A stretch of DNA of 64,000 nucleotides, taken from CBDFLT01 sp965249225. GTDB lineage: Bacteria; Chloroflexota; Dehalococcoidia; Lucifugimonadales; G963668185. The notes below the pieces were generated by a model that saw nothing but the letters and a program-made list of their open reading frames with translations, searched no databases and was not told the DNA's origin. The DNA lies in the NCBI GenBank assembly GCA_965249225.1, contig CBDFLT010000007.1, forward strand, positions 1-64,000. The letters are read 5' to 3'. The number at the start of each line of letters is the position of its first letter. The first letter of the stretch is position 1. The position numbers and the translations under genes were made by a program. Positions 7,267 through 17,442 of this stretch are shown one piece after another.

Positions 7267-10200
7267 TCACAACTCCCCGAGCCGCAGGGCCGTCTGCAAC
7301 GAGATCCTCTTTATGAACAGGATAACACCGAAGATTATCACGGCGAAGACGATTGCCATGGCCGCGTATGCCACCAGCAGCGTGTCCCAGCTCACCTCGA
7401 GGGCGAAGGGCGGCAACACCTGCGCTCCCCGGTCGTCGTGCCCGAGGAAGGGCATGATGGTAGTGCCCAGTCTGCCGCCCATCCATGTACCGAGGGCCAG
7501 CCCGACGGCGATAACCAGCACCTGCTCCAGCCATACCAGTCCGATGAGCTGCCTGGTCGAAAGTCCGATGGTCCGCAGCAGGGCGAACTGCACCTCGCGG
7601 TCTCGAAACGATATGTAGGCGTGCACCAGGAACCCTGTGCAGCTCAGGACTAGCACGGCGGTGAAGGCGATGATCAACAGTGCCCGCCAACCCGCCTCCA
7701 CTAACGGGTCCACCTCCGAGGCGGCCAGCTGCTCCGCTCTGTCGTGGACCGCCGTGCTGACGAAGGGCTCGCTGTTGAGTTGCTCCACAAGCTGCGCTCT
7801 GTCGAACCCGTCTTCTTCCGTGGCCAGCCACGCCTCGTTGGGATATATGTCTCCTGAGCCCACCTCGAGATTGACGTATCTGGTCAGCGATTGCACGTCT
7901 GAAATCAGCCACCTCTCCTCCACTGTATCCAGCGTGGGGAAGTAGTCGATCATGTCTATCAGATGAACGGGCACACGCCGTCCTCGGACGGAGACCTGGA
8001 ACTTGGAGCCGATGGAATGGCCGGTCTCCTTAACGAAAGGCTTACTGGCCAGCACCGGCAGGGGCGAAAGGGCCGGCCCGTGGAAGATGCCGCGGCTGGT
8101 ACGTGCGCTCCCATCGGACCAGACGAACCTGACCAAGCCGGCGTCGCCATTAGAGTCCGAGCCGGATGGGTGTAGCCCATCGGTGACGGCGCCCGGCGTC
8201 GCCTGCATGACACTCCACCCAGACGCGTCGTCGAACGGTTCGATGATCTCGAAGGCGCCGTCGCCTGTGCCGACGCGCACGTGGTCGATAAGAACGGACC
8301 CCGCGTGCAAGCCCGAGCGAAAGCTGGACTCCGATACGACGATGGAGACCAGCGTCAGCGGAGGAACGGGCTGGAGAGGCTGCCGGAAACTCCTTCCCAG
8401 GTTGGTCTCCAGCATCCTCCAGTCTTCGGACCTCAGCATGCCCAGGGGGTATGAGAAGTACCGGTCGTTGGCGTCTCGAATCCTGGCCGTCACCGTTACA
8501 GTCGGGTGAGTCCGATCAGGCTTTACCAGGACCCCGAGAGACCGGGAATCGGGAGGTAACTCGATACCCTGGAGCGCGGTGGGGTGCCTGAGTGAAGCCA
8601 GGAGGTCGGCCATGGGCCGGCTGGAGAAGTCGTCGCGGAACCATGCCACCTGGATGAAATCGTCCGGGTCAACCGCCAGCATCTCGTAAGACATGCCGAA
8701 GAGAGTGGTCAGGTCGTGTCCGCCCCCTCGGAACACGCCCGCTGCGCGCTCGACTCCCTGGACCTGCTCGTAGCTCTTGTTGAATGGCTTAGTCACGCCT
8801 CTCCGGTTGGGGGTGACCCCTTCCACACGGATGTCGCTGCCCGTCGCGTAGAGGACACGCTCTTCGAAGCTGCGTTGGAGCGTTCCACCGAAGCTGGCGG
8901 CGAAAATACCCAGTCCTGCCGTCAATATCAGGAGCAGTGAGAGTCTGGCGTAGTGAGTCGGGTTCCGCGCCATCTGCCAGAGGCCCAGCACCAGTCCCGC
9001 GGGTAACCGGTTGGACAGCAGCCAACTGCCCGCACGCATGACCAGTGGAAACAGCCGCAGCAGCACCATGGCCGATGCCACCAGAATCAGCGCCGGCACC
9101 GCCAACAGCACATGGTTAACAACCTCGTCATCGAACAGTCTTGTGGCTACGACCGATCCCTGGTCGCGGAGCTGAAGGAGCAGAAGGATGCCGACTATCA
9201 GCAACATCACGTCCAGGTAATAGCGCTGATATGGGGGCTGGCGCGAAGGTCGGGCCGACTCCTGTCGATGTCTGGTCACGCCTATTCGAGAGGCGCGCAC
9301 GGCCGGAATCATGAGGGCGGCGAAGCTCAGCACCCCGCCCAGGGCGCTCATCACGTAGGCGCCTCCGGATATTCTTACCGACAGCGCCCCGCTGTCGGTA
9401 AGCTCTGAGAAGATGGGGGTGTAACCCAGCAGGCTTATGACCGCCCCCGCCAAAATCGGCCCGACCAGCGCCGCGGCGCTGGCGATGGAGACGCCTTCCA
9501 GGACGTACACCGTCAGCACCTGCACTGAGCTCGCTCCCCTGCTTCGCAGCAGGGCTATCTCGGCGCGCTGCTCCTCGACCACCAGGGACGACAACGTGAC
9601 CACGTAGTACAGAATCACCACGGCGATGAGGACCAGGACGACGAACATGGGCAGCTTGGTGAAGAAGAGTCGCCGGTCGTGCTCGGCCAGGGCGTCGTCC
9701 AGCGACGTGAACTGGCTGTAGCTGAATAGCTTGGAGCCAAGCCTGCTCTCCAGGGTCCGGATGGCGAGACGGGCGTCTTCGGCGTTGCGGGCGTTCAGCT
9801 TGTCGTCGTCCGTCTTTAGCAGCCATGCGTAGGTGCTGTCCATATCCTGGAATGCGGAGGCCAGCACCTCCATGAAGGTGGCCTCGGAAACGTGGAACTG
9901 CACCGTCCGGAATTTGGACCCCGTCGACGCCTGCAGGATCTTGTCGTCCATGTGCCAGAACGCGTCGTCGGAGTCCGTCCTTTGGAACACGCCGCTGATA
10001 GCGACAGTGGCATAGGGGGTGACGTCGCGCCAGAACGGGACGGCCGCGAGGCGGTCGCCCACACCTATGTTGAATAGCTGCGCCGCCGCCTCGGGAATGA
10101 TCGCTTCCAGCGTGAGGGGCTCGTCTGGCGCGTTTAGCGGGTGTCCTTGAGGCATCCTGCCGCCCGGTAGCAGCGTTATGCGCTGCTCGAGCCCGGGCAT

Positions 10201-10626
10201 GAAGGCGAAGTAGGCACGGGCGTCGTCCTGTCCGGCCGCCTCCAAGTTGTCGGGCGTGGCCAGGAAAAATGTTGCGGTCCTGCCGGCCCTTTCGCGACCC
10301 TTGAGAAACCAGGTAACTAGGCCGTCAACCTCTTGGTCGATGATCCCTGAGAGCCTGCCGTACTCCTCGGATGAAGTAGGGCCTCTCTCCCCCCTCAGAA
10401 GGATGTTCAGTTCGTTGGTGGTTATCTTGTCGAGGGTGTTCTTCAACGCCAGGTCTCTGAGAGCATGGAAGTAGACGACGGTGCCCGACATGATCGCCGA
10501 CGCCAAGAGCACGCCGATGACGACGGACGACAGCAGCCGCCAGTGGGCAAGGCTGCGCTTGACCACCAGCTGCCACGCCGTAACGAGCCTCTGGAAGCTG
10601 TTAGCTCTCAAGTCGCGAGACCTCAT
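7267..10626 (-). CDS. Large FtsX/MacB-family ABC permease
   Basis: 1119 aa, far longer than FtsX (about 300) or MacB (about 650). An N-terminal membrane segment (about 21-45) is followed by a large extracytoplasmic region. Then comes a first FtsX core of several helices (about 330-450) containing EIALLRSRGASSVQVL, the coupling-loop-like motif. Further helices follow near 475-580, a second large outer region, and a C-terminal FtsX core (about 995-1110) with FALLRTIGLSTRQLIG. The two FtsX units suggest a single-chain equivalent of a permease dimer, similar to lipoprotein-release or adhesion-type exporters. The start codon overlaps the end of the upstream permease by 26 bp. Substrate unknown. 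Confidence 0.85.
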   Translation of the reverse strand: MRSRDLRANSFQRLVTAWQLVVKRSLAHWRLLSSVVIGVLLASAIMSGTVVYFHALRDLALKNTLDKITTNELNILLRGERGPTSSEEYGRLSGIIDQEVDGLVTWFLKGRERAGRTATFFLATPDNLEAAGQDDARAYFAFMPGLEQRITLLPGGRMPQGHPLNAPDEPLTLEAIIPEAAAQLFNIGVGDRLAAVPFWRDVTPYATVAISGVFQRTDSDDAFWHMDDKILQASTGSKFRTVQFHVSEATFMEVLASAFQDMDSTYAWLLKTDDDKLNARNAEDARLAIRTLESRLGSKLFSYSQFTSLDDALAEHDRRLFFTKLPMFVVLVLIAVVILYYVVTLSSLVVEEQRAEIALLRSRGASSVQVLTVYVLEGVSIASAAALVGPILAGAVISLLGYTPIFSELTDSGALSVRISGGAYVMSALGGVLSFAALMIPAVRASRIGVTRHRQESARPSRQPPYQRYYLDVMLLIVGILLLLQLRDQGSVVATRLFDDEVVNHVLLAVPALILVASAMVLLRLFPLVMRAGSWLLSNRLPAGLVLGLWQMARNPTHYARLSLLLILTAGLGIFAASFGGTLQRSFEERVLYATGSDIRVEGVTPNRRGVTKPFNKSYEQVQGVERAAGVFRGGGHDLTTLFGMSYEMLAVDPDDFIQVAWFRDDFSSRPMADLLASLRHPTALQGIELPPDSRSLGVLVKPDRTHPTVTVTARIRDANDRYFSYPLGMLRSEDWRMLETNLGRSFRQPLQPVPPLTLVSIVVSESSFRSGLHAGSVLIDHVRVGTGDGAFEIIEPFDDASGWSVMQATPGAVTDGLHPSGSDSNGDAGLVRFVWSDGSARTSRGIFHGPALSPLPVLASKPFVKETGHSIGSKFQVSVRGRRVPVHLIDMIDYFPTLDTVEERWLISDVQSLTRYVNLEVGSGDIYPNEAWLATEEDGFDRAQLVEQLNSEPFVSTAVHDRAEQLAASEVDPLVEAGWRALLIIAFTAVLVLSCTGFLVHAYISFRDREVQFALLRTIGLSTRQLIGLVWLEQVLVIAVGLALGTWMGGRLGTTIMPFLGHDDRGAQVLPPFALEVSWDTLLVAYAAMAIVFAVIIFGVILFIKRISLQTALRLGEL

Positions 10627-13600
10627 GAAGCTTCAGACGAAGCACGCCGCGGTTCAGTATCCACAGCGCCGACAGGAATACGGCGACCAGCACGCCGTAT
10701 ATCGGTGCCAGGAAACCCCAGTCGGTGATCAGGGTGAATGGGGGTACCACCTCCTGGCCAGTCGAGGTGACCGCCAGGGCGGAGACCATGGTGCGGCTCA
10801 TCTGGAAACCCGCCCAGCTACCCAGGCCCAACCCGATAAGAGCGATGACCAGGTGTTCGAGGCCCAGCAGGCCGGCGAGCTGACGGCGCGAAAGCCCAAG
10901 CGATTGCAGGAATCCCATCTCGCTTCTGATGCGATAAGCGAAGGAGAGGAGGTAGATAATGTATCCCAGGCCGGTCGTGAAAACGATGATGCCTAGGGAG
11001 AGAACGATCATGGCTTTCCACCCGGCGGCGATGATGGGGTCCGCGCGGCTGGACTCGAGCTGCGACTCTCTGTCCTGGACCCGCGGACCTGGCCCCACCA
11101 GGCCGTACACCCTTCCAAGGACTTCCTCGCTGGCCTCCGGCGACTCCTTGATGAACAGCTCATTCGGAGTAACCCGTGTAACCGGGCTTAGCATATTGAG
11201 GTACCTCAAGAGAGCGCCTACGTCGGCCAGCATGAATCCTGTGCCGCGCGGAGACATCGTTGGAAAGAAGTCGACCGTGTCTCTGATCACCACGGGCACC
11301 TGGTGGTCCGAGATGTCGGCGATCAACGAATCGCCGATGGCGGCCCCTGTGGATTCGGCGAATCTCGTGCTGACCACGACCGGTACCCGACCGTCCGAGG
11401 GACCGTAGAATATCCCTCTGATCCCGTCGTCGGTGTCCTTGCCAAACGTGAATAGACCTGCCCTGGCCCCAAAGGAAACGTCCTCTGAGGTGGTGATAAC
11501 CGCGTCGTCCGATAGCTCGGACGTCGGAAGAGGTACCCAACCGTTTGGACCCTCGAAGTCCTCCAGTACTTGCTCCACACCGTCAGGGCCCACGATGGCG
11601 TGGATGTCGTCCAGCCTGATCGCGCCCGCTGTCCCGACCGGACCGAACCCCGGCTCATAAAGCTGTATCGATAGCAGGCTAAAGGGCGGCTGGAGGTTAG
11701 CCGGTAGCTCCGCGGTCAGCAGGTGCCAGTCGGTGCGCTTCAACCCGCCGAGGCTGAGTGTGGTCACAACCCCGCGGCGGTCCTCCACGACAAGCCACAG
11801 GAAGAGCGACGGGGATCGCTCCTGCGGCTTGACCCACGCCCCCAGACCGGTTGATCCCTCAGGGATCGTCAGTGCCGTCTGGACTTCAGGCGTCAACGCC
11901 TGCATAACGGCGCCCAGAGGCTGGTCCGAAAAGTCGTCTCGGTACCAGGCTACGTTGTGGAAGTCCCGGGAGTCCAGCGCCAAAACGTCGAAGCGCCTGC
12001 CTGCGGAGCCGATCCTGCCTTCGCCACGATAAGCGAGAGAGGCGGCCGTAACTCCTGGGATAGCGAGGTGCTGGTCCTTCAAGGCCATGGCGTCCCGGAC
12101 CGCGTTGCCGGAAAGGCCCGTGATGCGGATGTCAGCTCCCACCGCGTACAGGACTTGCTCTTCCTGGCTACGGTTCAAAGTGCCGCCCACGGTGGTGGAG
12201 ACGATTCCCAGGCCCGTGGCGAGGACCAGCAGCAGCACCATCCAGCCGTATTGCAGAGGGTTGCGCGCCATGTGCACCAGGGCCGTCCACACCCAGACTG
12301 GGGCGAACCTTGTCGATGCCCGCAAGAGAAGGAAGGCGACTTGAAGGGGCACAATCGAAAAGAGGGCTACCGTTGGGGCGAAAAGCACGTCGCTGGAGGC
12401 CGGCGGCTCCAGCCATCCGAACGCGGCCACCAGCACCATCTGGAGCACCAGTCCCGCGGCCCCCAGGCGAAACGGGCGAGGGTAGTTGGAAGCCAAATAT
12501 CCGGCGGCGAACGCTCCCAACAGGGAGATCGGTGTGATCCAGGCGGCGCCGTTTTCATCCGTGAGCTCCCTTGCCGCGATGCCCGATCCCAAAGCCAGCA
12601 CCGTCGCCGCCGTCAGCAGGTGCAAAAAGACGGGAGACTCGCCGCTGATGTACCGAACGAATAGTGGAAAGAACCTCAGGAAAAGCAAGGCCACGACCGT
12701 CAGCAACAGGATAGGCGCCAGAAGTAGCGCCTCGTTTACCTCCACCTCCTCGAACAGCCCACCCGATATGAGGTGCCCCCTTTCGGTGAGCTCCCAGAAG
12801 ACCAGCCCGCCAATGACGAGCAGGCCGATGTCAAGATAAAACCTCTGAAAAATGGGAGCGGAGGGAGGTCGTGAAGCGCGCATCTTATGGACGATCAGTC
12901 CCGACCGCGCTCCAATGACACCGGGAATGACGAAAATGGACAGGCATAGTATGCCGGCCCCGGCGGCCACCAGGAACGGCGCTGCGCTGATCTGGACCGG
13001 TGTGAATCCTCCCTGAGTAAACTCGTGGAAGTAGGGCAGCTTGCCCGAAAGGGCTACCGCGCCCAGCGCCGCAAACGGCGCGACTACCACTGCTATGGCG
13101 GTGAGGATCAGCCCCTCCAGGGCGTACAGACGGAGTAGCTGGAGCGTTCCCGCTCCCCGGCTTCTAAGCAGCGCAACGTCGTCAGCGCGACGCTCCACCA
13201 GGTATGACACCATCATGGACAGGTAGTAGAGGACCGTCGCGACCATGATGGTGAGAAGGAGCAGTAAGGGCACCTTCGAGAAGAAGCTCCTTCTCTCGAA
13301 GTCGCTAAAAAGCCCTGGGATGCCGCTAATTACCGTCGCCCCTGGAATTGTTTCGGCTATGTAGGCTTTGAAATCGTCGAGGCGGCCGTCTGGCTCATCA
13401 GCGGACCACCCTTTGAGGGCGCCCCTGTCCACTGCCGTGAACCAGGTGGATGGAATCAGGCTACCCGGGTACGCGTTGCCCAACCCCTCTATCAAGGTTT
13501 CGCGGGACACGAAAATCGCCAGGGGCGGTTCGCCGGCGTCAACGCTTAGCCGCCGCTGCTGCTGAGGTTCGGATAGGGGTGGGGGGTTGAGGAACTGGTT

Positions 13601-14254
13601 GGCGCTTTGTCGCCAGTAGCTTTCCGACGGGTCCGACGGACCTATTACGCCGACGATTCGTACCGACACTCTAGTGGGATGCCCCAGCGAGGGTGAGAAA
13701 GTGACCACGTCCCCAGGTTGCAGGCCGAAGAAACGGGCGAGCTGCTCTCCGACAACGCCCTCGACGATCGGTCCACCCAGCCCCTGCGTGACGCTGTCAC
13801 CGAAGATCCGGCCCTGGAGAACCGTGATGTGCGCGTCCAGATTCGAGAGGTTCTGAAAATACCCCTTGGAAACTCTGGCGGTCCCTGCGGTGGTCTCGGG
13901 CAATGGGCGGGAGGCCAGGCCTACCAAGAAGGTGTCGCTCTTCAGGTGTCGCTCGGTCCCGGCTTCGATCGCCGAGAGATTTTGGTCTGTCGCGTTACGC
14001 AGCGACCGGTCGGAGCGGTCCAACGCTGACCGGGTAAGGGGAACGTAGGGCGAGTAGGTCTGAATGTCGAGGGACCCGGCAGGTGCCCGGTCGATGGAGA
14101 CGTTCATACCCAACCGCTCCAGCGAATCGACGTAGACCGGGGCAGCGGCCACCAGGCTGCTGGCGACGGTGATACCGACAAGAATGGGCAGCAGTAGCTG
14201 CCACTCGTCCCGCAGACGCCTGGCGATCAGCTTCGGTGTGGAGAGTGGTGACAT
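10601..14254 (-). CDS. Very large FtsX/MacB-family ABC permease
   Basis: About 1217 aa from the ATG at 14254 (MSPLSTPKLIARRL); the frame extends 18 codons further to a GTG at 14308, but the ATG puts the basic lead-in directly before the first membrane helix. The architecture is the same as the downstream permease. There is an N-terminal helix, a large outer domain, and an FtsX core with VALLRSRGAGTLQLLRLYALEG. Several more helices in the middle (about 485-690) are followed by a second outer domain and a C-terminal FtsX core with MGFLQSLGLSRRQLAGLLGLE. It is about 100 residues longer than its partner because of extra central helices. The two permeases look like ancient paralogues. The first gene of the operon. 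Confidence 0.83.
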   Translation of the reverse strand: MSPLSTPKLIARRLRDEWQLLLPILVGITVASSLVAAAPVYVDSLERLGMNVSIDRAPAGSLDIQTYSPYVPLTRSALDRSDRSLRNATDQNLSAIEAGTERHLKSDTFLVGLASRPLPETTAGTARVSKGYFQNLSNLDAHITVLQGRIFGDSVTQGLGGPIVEGVVGEQLARFFGLQPGDVVTFSPSLGHPTRVSVRIVGVIGPSDPSESYWRQSANQFLNPPPLSEPQQQRRLSVDAGEPPLAIFVSRETLIEGLGNAYPGSLIPSTWFTAVDRGALKGWSADEPDGRLDDFKAYIAETIPGATVISGIPGLFSDFERRSFFSKVPLLLLLTIMVATVLYYLSMMVSYLVERRADDVALLRSRGAGTLQLLRLYALEGLILTAIAVVVAPFAALGAVALSGKLPYFHEFTQGGFTPVQISAAPFLVAAGAGILCLSIFVIPGVIGARSGLIVHKMRASRPPSAPIFQRFYLDIGLLVIGGLVFWELTERGHLISGGLFEEVEVNEALLLAPILLLTVVALLFLRFFPLFVRYISGESPVFLHLLTAATVLALGSGIAARELTDENGAAWITPISLLGAFAAGYLASNYPRPFRLGAAGLVLQMVLVAAFGWLEPPASSDVLFAPTVALFSIVPLQVAFLLLRASTRFAPVWVWTALVHMARNPLQYGWMVLLLVLATGLGIVSTTVGGTLNRSQEEQVLYAVGADIRITGLSGNAVRDAMALKDQHLAIPGVTAASLAYRGEGRIGSAGRRFDVLALDSRDFHNVAWYRDDFSDQPLGAVMQALTPEVQTALTIPEGSTGLGAWVKPQERSPSLFLWLVVEDRRGVVTTLSLGGLKRTDWHLLTAELPANLQPPFSLLSIQLYEPGFGPVGTAGAIRLDDIHAIVGPDGVEQVLEDFEGPNGWVPLPTSELSDDAVITTSEDVSFGARAGLFTFGKDTDDGIRGIFYGPSDGRVPVVVSTRFAESTGAAIGDSLIADISDHQVPVVIRDTVDFFPTMSPRGTGFMLADVGALLRYLNMLSPVTRVTPNELFIKESPEASEEVLGRVYGLVGPGPRVQDRESQLESSRADPIIAAGWKAMIVLSLGIIVFTTGLGYIIYLLSFAYRIRSEMGFLQSLGLSRRQLAGLLGLEHLVIALIGLGLGSWAGFQMSRTMVSALAVTSTGQEVVPPFTLITDWGFLAPIYGVLVAVFLSALWILNRGVLRLKLHEVSRLES

Positions 14255-14733
14255 AAACCTGCCGGTGAGAGCTGCTTTAAAACGAATAATGGACCATTGG
14301 TGGGCCACCCTCTAGGTGTCCATTTTGAGTACGCCTGCAAGTCGAAAGCAGATGCTGGAAGACGCTCGGCCCCAGCCCTGATGGCCTTCGACGACGCGCC
14401 AAATGGTAACACTCCATAGGCCAAGTGGGTCTGCCTAGGGATCTATTTTTAGTTGGCTTGGCCGTTCATACGCCAACATGGGCGAATCCGGCGCTGACCC
14501 TGTGGACGTAGGTTCAGTAGAATGGATGGGGGGCGCATGATCTGGTGTGGCTCAGTTAGGAAGCAGGCGCGGGAGGCCGGCCGAAGGTATGTTCGCGCCG
14601 TGGATTGTGGGATACTATAGAGTGCCATGGCAACGGTACGTGCGGCGCGGCTGCGATGGGGCTCTGATCGTATGATCTCCCCTGGGCACTCCCTCTTTCC
14701 TCCGAACGTCCAACAGACAAAGGAGAGCTAAAC
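14255..14733. other. Intergenic region between divergent permease and thioredoxin genes
   Basis: About 480 bp with no convincing gene. It must hold the divergent start signals for the ABC operon and the thioredoxin lipoprotein. An imperfect GTTGGC/GCCAAC inverted repeat lies at 14452-14477. A strong Shine-Dalgarno, AAAGGAGAG, precedes the plus-strand ATG at 14734. No clear -35/-10 pair was found. Confidence 0.5.
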
Positions 14734-16008
14734 ATGCGGCCAAGAGCTCAGATTGCGGCGATAGCGATAGTATTGCTGGTCGTCGCGGTGGCGATGGCGT
14801 GTGGTGGTGGGTCCGATGACACCGAGGTCGGTTCCCCGGATACGGAAACGGCCGTTGTTACCTCAGATGAGTCGGCCGAGGCGGAATCTGAGACCGCCGT
14901 CGTCGAGGTGAGTGAAAGCGCCACAGAGCCTTCGGAGCCGGTGGCTTCCGCTGACACGGAAGACTACGAGCTTGCGCCGGAGCTGCGCGGGTTCGCAAGC
15001 TGGATTAACTCCGAGCCCCTCACTCTCGAGGAACTGCGGGGCAGTGTGGTGCTGGTCGACTTCTGGACCTACACATGTATCAACTGCATTCGTACCCTCC
15101 CGTTCTTGAAGGACTGGCATGAAAAATACTCCGATAAGGGCCTGACGATAATCGGAGTACATACGCCGGAGTTCGAGTTCGAGAAGATCAGGGACAATGT
15201 CATCGAGGCCGCCGACGGGTACGGGCTGCTTTACCCTATCGCCCAGGACAACGATTACAAGACCTGGAGGGCCTTTGAAAACCGCTTCTGGCCTGCCAAG
15301 TACCTGATCGACAAGGACGGCTACATCCGCTACACCCACTTCGGCGAGGGCGCATACGACGAGACCGAGGAGAAGATACGTGAGCTTCTGGCGGAGGCCG
15401 GCGCCGGGGTGCAGGGAATCTCGGTGGGTTCCCAAGCCGAGCCGACCCGTGACCCCGCCGCCCTGACCGGCGATGTTATGACGGGCCTGACCAGGGAGCT
15501 GTATGCGGGATATGAGCGCAACGTCAGCGCCGTCTTTGCGCGTACGCCGCCCTACATCGTCCAGGAGGAGTTTTACGACTCACAGGACTTGGACTTCCTA
15601 TACGAAGATCCCGGGGATCACCAAAACCATTTTATGTACCTGCACGGCCTGTGGCGTAGCGAGGTTGAAAATCTGGTGCATGCTAGGGAAACGGAAAACT
15701 ACGAAGACTATGTGCTAATAAAATTCTTCGCCACGGAAGTAAACGCCGTTATGAGGCCGAGCGACTCGAACCCCTTCGAAGTACGCTTGACCCTAAAAGA
15801 TATGCCGCTGACCACTGAGCAGGCCGGCGCCGACGTACGGTTTGACGACGATGGCAACAGCTTTGTTCTCGTGGACGAGCCACGGATGTACAACTTGGTC
15901 GACACCCCCGAGTTTGGTGGACACGAGCTGAAGATGAGCTCCAACTCGACCGAGTTCTCTTTGTTCGCCTTCACATTCGGCGCCAACATCCCCGGTGGTG
16001 GGGCGTGA
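14734..16008 (+). CDS. Thioredoxin-domain lipoprotein with DipZ-like C-terminal domain
   Basis: 424 aa. A lipoprotein signal peptide ends at AMAC (Cys23) and is followed by an acidic, Ser/Thr/Glu-rich linker to about residue 80. A TlpA/thioredoxin domain runs from about 84 to 225, with the redox pair CINC (Cys115, Cys118) in the motif FWTYTCINC and a cis-Pro in FWPAKYLI. The C-terminal half (about 260-420) resembles the carbohydrate-binding-like domain found after the thioredoxin domain in mycobacterial DipZ. The protein should sit outside the cytoplasmic membrane and act in thiol-disulfide exchange. It starts with a strong AAAGGAGAG site. The next gene, 27 bp on, is a second thioredoxin-fold lipoprotein, so a redox relay is plausible. 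Confidence 0.88.
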   Translation: MRPRAQIAAIAIVLLVVAVAMACGGGSDDTEVGSPDTETAVVTSDESAEAESETAVVEVSESATEPSEPVASADTEDYELAPELRGFASWINSEPLTLEELRGSVVLVDFWTYTCINCIRTLPFLKDWHEKYSDKGLTIIGVHTPEFEFEKIRDNVIEAADGYGLLYPIAQDNDYKTWRAFENRFWPAKYLIDKDGYIRYTHFGEGAYDETEEKIRELLAEAGAGVQGISVGSQAEPTRDPAALTGDVMTGLTRELYAGYERNVSAVFARTPPYIVQEEFYDSQDLDFLYEDPGDHQNHFMYLHGLWRSEVENLVHARETENYEDYVLIKFFATEVNAVMRPSDSNPFEVRLTLKDMPLTTEQAGADVRFDDDGNSFVLVDEPRMYNLVDTPEFGGHELKMSSNSTEFSLFAFTFGANIPGGGA

Positions 16009-16035
16009 GTCACGCGTGAAGTGAGGAGGCCTGCT

Positions 16036-16977
16036 ATGAGGCTATTGTGGCCGTTGGGAGCGGGTGCCGTATTTCTCCTCGTGGCCATTGCGTGCTCCTC
16101 ATCAGCGGGCCAGCCGGAGGGCACCGAGCCCGTCGTTCAGGCGGAGCCCGAGCGGGAGTACCAGCGGCCAGACGAGCTGCCGCTCATCAAGGGCCCCGTA
16201 TCGGTCGATGGACTGCGGGCCATACTCGGCACGGCGGACCTGGGTGTCGGCACGAACCGTTTCGGGTTCGTGGTGACTTCCCAGAGCGGCCTGGTCACGG
16301 CGCCGACGGCGAGAGTTCAGTCTTACTTCGTCGGCGAAGATGCCATCAGAGAGACCACCGGGGCCGTATTCCAACCTTGGCCTTATGGGTCTCGAGGCCT
16401 TTACACTACCGACCTCACGTTCGATCGACCGGGCCAATGGAGCATTGAGGTGACTGTCGATAGGCCGGACGGAACACCGGGTAGGGCACGGCTCCAGTTC
16501 GATGTCGAGCGGATGCCCCTGGCTCCTGCGGTCGGGTCCCCGGCGGTCAGTAGCGTAAACAGGACTGTCGACGACGTGGAGGACTTGAGTGAGCTCACCA
16601 CCGGCTCTCTGCAGGACCCGGACCTCTACCAGACCACTATATTCGACGCCTCTCAGAGCGGCCTGCCGACCGTTATTGTATTCGCAAGCCCAGCATTCTG
16701 TATCAACGCCGTTTGTGGCCCCCAGGTCGAGGTGCTCCAGGAGCTGAAGAACAGCTACCTGGGGAAGGCCAATTTTATCCACGTGGACATATATGATAAC
16801 CCGCACGAGATCCAGGGCGATCTGGACCGTGCGCGCATATCTCCTATCGCCGTTGAGTGGTCTCTTCCCAGCATCGAGTGGACCTTCGTTCTCGATAGGG
16901 AGGGCGTCGTCTCGGCGCGGTTCGAGGCGTTCGCTACGCTGACAGAGGTGGAAGAGGCTCTGCAGAAGGTCTTGTAA
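16036..16977 (+). CDS. Lipoprotein with C-terminal thioredoxin-like fold
   Basis: 313 aa from the ATG at 16036, chosen over a GTG 15 bp upstream because AGGAGG at 16024-16029 is correctly spaced for it. The signal peptide ends in VAIAC (lipidated Cys20). Residues about 50-160 are beta-rich and immunoglobulin-like (WSIEVTVDRPDG). The last 110 residues look like a thioredoxin fold, with TVIVFASPAFC then C in a CINAVCGPQ motif: Cys222 and Cys227 are separated by four residues rather than two. That is unlike classical thioredoxins and closer to SCO/peroxiredoxin-like or metal-binding variants. It is the second gene of a two-gene operon and may receive electrons from, or deliver copper with, its neighbour. 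Confidence 0.75.
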   Translation: MRLLWPLGAGAVFLLVAIACSSSAGQPEGTEPVVQAEPEREYQRPDELPLIKGPVSVDGLRAILGTADLGVGTNRFGFVVTSQSGLVTAPTARVQSYFVGEDAIRETTGAVFQPWPYGSRGLYTTDLTFDRPGQWSIEVTVDRPDGTPGRARLQFDVERMPLAPAVGSPAVSSVNRTVDDVEDLSELTTGSLQDPDLYQTTIFDASQSGLPTVIVFASPAFCINAVCGPQVEVLQELKNSYLGKANFIHVDIYDNPHEIQGDLDRARISPIAVEWSLPSIEWTFVLDREGVVSARFEAFATLTEVEEALQKVL

Positions 16978-17442
16978 TAGTCCCCCCGGTGGCCCTCATA
17001 AGGGGCTCGCTCCTCAGAAGATCCTGGAATTGGTGCGTCGCCACCCCTCTTTGAGCCCACCGATTTCCTCTCCATCTGCTTGTCTATATGATTCGATGAG
17101 CTTGTCGTGAGTGGAATAGGGGTGGCTTGTCGACCGTCCACCCTGAGCCTGTCGGGGGCCGTACCGGAGTGTGGCGTAGACTCTGCGACGGGTCCCGAGG
17201 CGCCTGGTGACGATGGTATGAGGTAGGGGCTGGTTGCGGGAGAGATTCTCCTTGAAAGGAGGGTGGTATTACCGTAGTAAAGTGGGGTTAAAGGGGTTAG
17301 AATCGGCCATCATGCTCGAGCGTATGAATCCCACTGCTTCGTCGTGGTCGCCGTACCGGCATACACTTATGAGCCCTGTGCACGCCCTGTACGGGTGCCG
17401 AGGCATTAAGCGGCGAGGGCCACGCGACTCGGATTCTGGATT
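16978..17442. other. Intergenic region, no gene seen
   Basis: 465 bp between the thioredoxin-fold lipoprotein and the next small gene. Short open frames here lack ribosome sites and recognisable products. A GGGGTTAAAGGGGTT direct repeat lies near 17283-17298. Nothing else can be supported. Confidence 0.4.
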
